This document shows positions 60,796 to 64,000 of a stretch of 64,000 nucleotides of DNA, piece by piece. Below the pieces are notes generated by a model. That model was not told the origin of the DNA, did no database searches, and was given only the letters and a program-made list of their open reading frames with translations. Source of the stretch: an uncultured Bacteroidota bacterium. GTDB taxonomy: Bacteria; Bacteroidota; Bacteroidia; Flavobacteriales; Flavobacteriaceae. The stretch covers positions 1 to 64,000 of the forward strand of contig CABXRK010000001.1 in the NCBI GenBank assembly GCA_902514625.1. Reading direction: 5' to 3'. The position numbers and the translations under genes are program-made. Numbering within the stretch: position 1 is the first letter of the stretch; every line of letters starts with the position of its first letter.

Positions 60796-61668
60796 TTACC
60801 CCTTAAGATCAAAAAAAGATTTTATGTTATCTGTGAAATTGTCATCCCAAATTTTTATGACCTTACCATTGTTTATATAATAAATTCGAGGAGGAGAATC
60901 TCCAATTAAATCAAAAAATGAGTTTACGTCTATTAATGTGTATGGAAATTGTGATCCTGATATTTTTTCAAATTCTTTTACTGAAGTACTCCCTTCTTTA
61001 AAATATAAAACGAAAACTTTAGGAAAAGCTTCATGCTTTTTTTTCATTATTGACAACTCTATAGCGGCTTCCTGACAATGATCACAATCTAAATTAAAAA
61101 TTGCAACTAGGCCCTCTTTTTCTGCTAAATCAATTCTTCCAGACGGAATAAAATTGGAATATTTTTGAAATGGAAAGTTTTTATTATTTGGAATTGGTAT
61201 TATAAACCACATACTTAATATAGTAAGTAGCATAAAAATATTTGGAATCAGAATTGAAATTCTTTTTTCAGAAGACTTCTTATAAACAAAAAAAGTGGCA
61301 AAAATTAAAATTATATTTTTAACTATTGATTCAGATGGAGTCATTGAAATCATCTCACCAAAGCATCCACAATTTTCATTATCTCCAATTAAAATTAAAT
61401 AAACTAAATGAATTGTAAATGCAGAGAGTAATCCTCCAGAGAAAAGCATTAAACTCTTTGTTAAATATGGAAGAATTATTAAAATCCCTAAAGAAAATTC
61501 TAAGCCAATGAAAAACCTTGTCATATGAGCAGCAAAATCTCTTGATGATGCTAGCCCTTGATCTAAAAGAGTGATTTCAAAAAATCCTGGAGCTATTAAC
61601 TTCGTATACGAAGAAAACAAAAAAGACAATCCAAGGAAAATTCTAAGTACAACAATAAAATTTTTCAT
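60796..61668 (-). CDS. DoxX/MauE-like membrane protein with C-terminal thioredoxin-like segment
   Basis: FLGLSFLFSSYTKLIAPGFFEITLLDQGLA TM domain, CGCFGE, later CDHC in AIFNLDCDHCQEAAIELS. Confidence 0.82.
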   Translation of the reverse strand: MKNFIVVLRIFLGLSFLFSSYTKLIAPGFFEITLLDQGLASSRDFAAHMTRFFIGLEFSLGILIILPYLTKSLMLFSGGLLSAFTIHLVYLILIGDNENCGCFGEMISMTPSESIVKNIILIFATFFVYKKSSEKRISILIPNIFMLLTILSMWFIIPIPNNKNFPFQKYSNFIPSGRIDLAEKEGLVAIFNLDCDHCQEAAIELSIMKKKHEAFPKVFVLYFKEGSTSVKEFEKISGSQFPYTLIDVNSFFDLIGDSPPRIYYINNGKVIKIWDDNFTDNIKSFFDLKG

Positions 61669-61765
61669 TCTTAATTCTAAAATATTAAAAATAAGTTTTC
61701 TTATTTAAACAAAAAAGCATCAGAACAAATAAGTATCTTTGAATCTGAATGAGCTAAAAAAATTA

Positions 61766-63562
61766 ATGAAAAAAATCAGAAATTTTTGCATTATTGCACA
61801 TATCGATCACGGTAAAAGCACACTTGCTGATAGATTACTTGAATTTACTGGCGCTGTAACTGAAAGAGAAAAAAAAGATCAACTTTTAGACAATATGGAT
61901 CTTGAAAGAGAAAGAGGAATTACAATAAAGTCTCACGCGATCCAAATGGAATATAATTTAAATAATGAATTATATATTCTTAATCTAATTGATACCCCAG
62001 GCCATGTTGATTTTTCATATGAAGTATCAAGATCAATTGCTGCTTGTGAAGGAGCATTATTAGTGGTTGATGCAGCCCAAAGTATTCAAGCCCAAACGAT
62101 ATCTAATCTATATTTAGCTCTTGAAAACGATTTAGAAATTATTCCTGTTCTAAACAAAATAGATCTCCCCTCTGCTAATAAAGAAGAAGTTACTGACGAC
62201 ATTGTAAATCTTCTTGGATGTGACAAAAATGAAATTATTCCCGCTTCAGCTAAAACCGGTCAAGGAATTGAAGAAATCTTAAAAGCCATTATTGAAAAAA
62301 TTCCTCATCCTAAAGGAAATTCTGAATCTCCTCTTCAAGCCTTAATTTTTGATTCAATATATAATCCTTTTAGAGGGGTAGAAACCTATTTTAGAGTTTT
62401 AAATGGAACCATAAAAAAAGGTGAAAAAGTCCATTTTATGGCTACTAACAAATCCTATTTTGCAGATGAGATAGGCACACTAAAACTAATTCAAGAGCCT
62501 AAAAATAAAATTGCTGCAGGTGATGTAGGATACCTCATAACTGGCATTAAAAATGCAAAAGAAGTCAAAGTCGGCGACACAATAACTTCCTCTGAAAACC
62601 CTACTGGGAATGCAATAGATGGATTTGAAGAAGTTAAACCAATGGTGTTTGCAGGAATTTATCCTATAGATACAGAAGAATTTGAAGACTTAAGATCCTC
62701 AATGGAAAAATTACAACTTAACGATGCTTCATTAGTTTTTTCGCCAGAAAGTTCAGCTGCTCTTGGATTCGGGTTTAGATGTGGTTTTTTAGGAATGTTA
62801 CATCTAGAAATTATTCAAGAGAGATTAGAAAGAGAATTTAATTTGCCAGTTATAACGACAGTTCCAAATGTTTCATATCAAGCCTATACAAAAAAAGATC
62901 CTTCTAAAATTCTTTTAGTAAATAACCCTTCTGACCTTCCTGATCCATCTTTTTTAGATAGAGTTGAAGAACCCTATATTACTGCCTCAATAATAACAAA
63001 ATCAGATTATGTTGGAAATATTATGTCCCTTTGTATAGAAAAAAGAGGTATGATACTAAACCAACATTATATTACCACCGAACGAGTTGAACTCACTTTT
63101 AACCTTCCCTTAGCTGAAATTGTTTTTGATTTTTATGACAGATTAAAAACTGTATCAAAAGGATATGCTTCATTTGACTATACTCCTTCTAAAATGAAAG
63201 TTTCAAAATTAGTCAAAATTGATATTTTATTAAATGGAAATCAAGTTGACGCTTTGTCTGCACTTATTCATTCCGACAACGCATATTCTATTGGGAAAAA
63301 AATATGTGAAAAACTTCAAAAAATAATTCCTAGGCAACAATTTGATATCCCTATTCAAGCCGCTATTGGCTCTAAAATAATTGCCAGAGAAACTGTCAAA
63401 GCTTTAAGAAAAGATGTTACAGCTAAATGTTATGGCGGTGATATAACAAGAAAAAGAAAGCTTCTTGAAAAACAAAAAAAGGGAAAGAAAAAAATGCGAC
63501 AAATAGGAAATGTTGAAATCCCTCAAGAAGCTTTTATGGCTGTTCTTAAATTAAATACTTAA
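61766..63562 (+). CDS. lepA: elongation factor 4 (LepA); probable start at the internal ATG (track start 61739 is TTG)
   Basis: [42 protein letters not shown]-terminal [25 protein letters not shown]. Confidence 0.96.
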   Translation: MKKIRNFCIIAHIDHGKSTLADRLLEFTGAVTEREKKDQLLDNMDLERERGITIKSHAIQMEYNLNNELYILNLIDTPGHVDFSYEVSRSIAACEGALLVVDAAQSIQAQTISNLYLALENDLEIIPVLNKIDLPSANKEEVTDDIVNLLGCDKNEIIPASAKTGQGIEEILKAIIEKIPHPKGNSESPLQALIFDSIYNPFRGVETYFRVLNGTIKKGEKVHFMATNKSYFADEIGTLKLIQEPKNKIAAGDVGYLITGIKNAKEVKVGDTITSSENPTGNAIDGFEEVKPMVFAGIYPIDTEEFEDLRSSMEKLQLNDASLVFSPESSAALGFGFRCGFLGMLHLEIIQERLEREFNLPVITTVPNVSYQAYTKKDPSKILLVNNPSDLPDPSFLDRVEEPYITASIITKSDYVGNIMSLCIEKRGMILNQHYITTERVELTFNLPLAEIVFDFYDRLKTVSKGYASFDYTPSKMKVSKLVKIDILLNGNQVDALSALIHSDNAYSIGKKICEKLQKIIPRQQFDIPIQAAIGSKIIARETVKALRKDVTAKCYGGDITRKRKLLEKQKKGKKKMRQIGNVEIPQEAFMAVLKLNT

Positions 63563-63573
63563 TATTTTTACTG

Positions 63574-64000
63574 ATGAATTATAAATCAATTTCTTTTTTT
63601 TTGACTAAAAAAATACTCACATTCATTCTTTTTTTTTGCTTTATGAAATTATCTAGCCAAGAGTTTTCCAAAGAAGTTTTTGTAATTAAAGGAGACACAT
63701 TGCCCTACAGAATTCTTCTCCCAAAAAATTTTAATGCTAATCAAAAATACCCTTTAGTTTTATTTTTGCATGGAGCTGGAGAAAGAGGAAATGACAATGA
63801 AAGTCAATTAATTCATGGAAGTAAACTCTTTCTTCAACATAACATTGAAAATACCAATCCAGCAATTATTCTTTTCCCACAATGTCCAAAAAATCAATAC
63901 TGGGCTAACGTATTAAGTAGAGAAAATAATTCTTTTCAATATAGTCCAGATCCTATCAATAACAAAACTTTAAATTTAGTAGAAAGCCTCCTAAAAAATA
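63574..64000 (+). CDS. alpha/beta-hydrolase (prolyl-oligopeptidase/esterase-like), truncated by window end
   Basis: Hand translation MNYKSISFFLTKKILTFILFFCFMKLSSQEFSKEVFVIKGDTLPYRILLPKNFNANQKYPLVLFLHGAGERGNDNE...; signal peptide and LFLHGAGERG oxyanion-type motif. Confidence 0.8.
   Translation, partial: MNYKSISFFLTKKILTFILFFCFMKLSSQEFSKEVFVIKGDTLPYRILLPKNFNANQKYPLVLFLHGAGERGNDNESQLIHGSKLFLQHNIENTNPAIILFPQCPKNQYWANVLSRENNSFQYSPDPINNKTLNLVESLLKN

Overview
This AT-rich 64 kb window looks like a marine Flavobacteriia/Bacteroidota chromosome. Most of it is dense housekeeping sequence: panCD, radA, gdhA, recO, ileS, lspA, uvrC, pgi, recJ, rsmI, alr, asd, accBC, rpmF, pdxA, ribE, rbfA, dusB, lepA. 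Two accessory blocks stand out. (1) About 44.3-50.2 kb holds a phosphonate cluster: an MPnS/HEPD-family iron oxygenase, PEP mutase fused to a nucleotidyltransferase, phosphonopyruvate decarboxylase, an Fe-ADH-type phosphonoacetaldehyde reductase, and a CDP-glycerol-glycerophosphotransferase-like enzyme. It is predicted to make methylphosphonate or 2-hydroxyethylphosphonate and attach it to a surface polymer. (2) About 50.2-57.6 kb appears to be a tandem array of integrase-less, cassette-like elements stacked at the 3' end of a tRNA-Met(CAT) gene. Three copies of a 13-bp tRNA 3'-end core (50535, 51237, 57547) bracket one unit with a single DUF1569-like gene (702 bp) and one with a type I R-M operon (6310 bp). 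Each unit has the same end architecture at near-identical spacing: a left end with two 19-bp palindromes 22 bp apart, and a right end with 12-bp-period direct half-sites plus a terminator hairpin. A degraded DNA methyltransferase fragment marks an older, decayed unit on the left. All calls come from reading the sequence and the supplied ORF translations; no database search was run.
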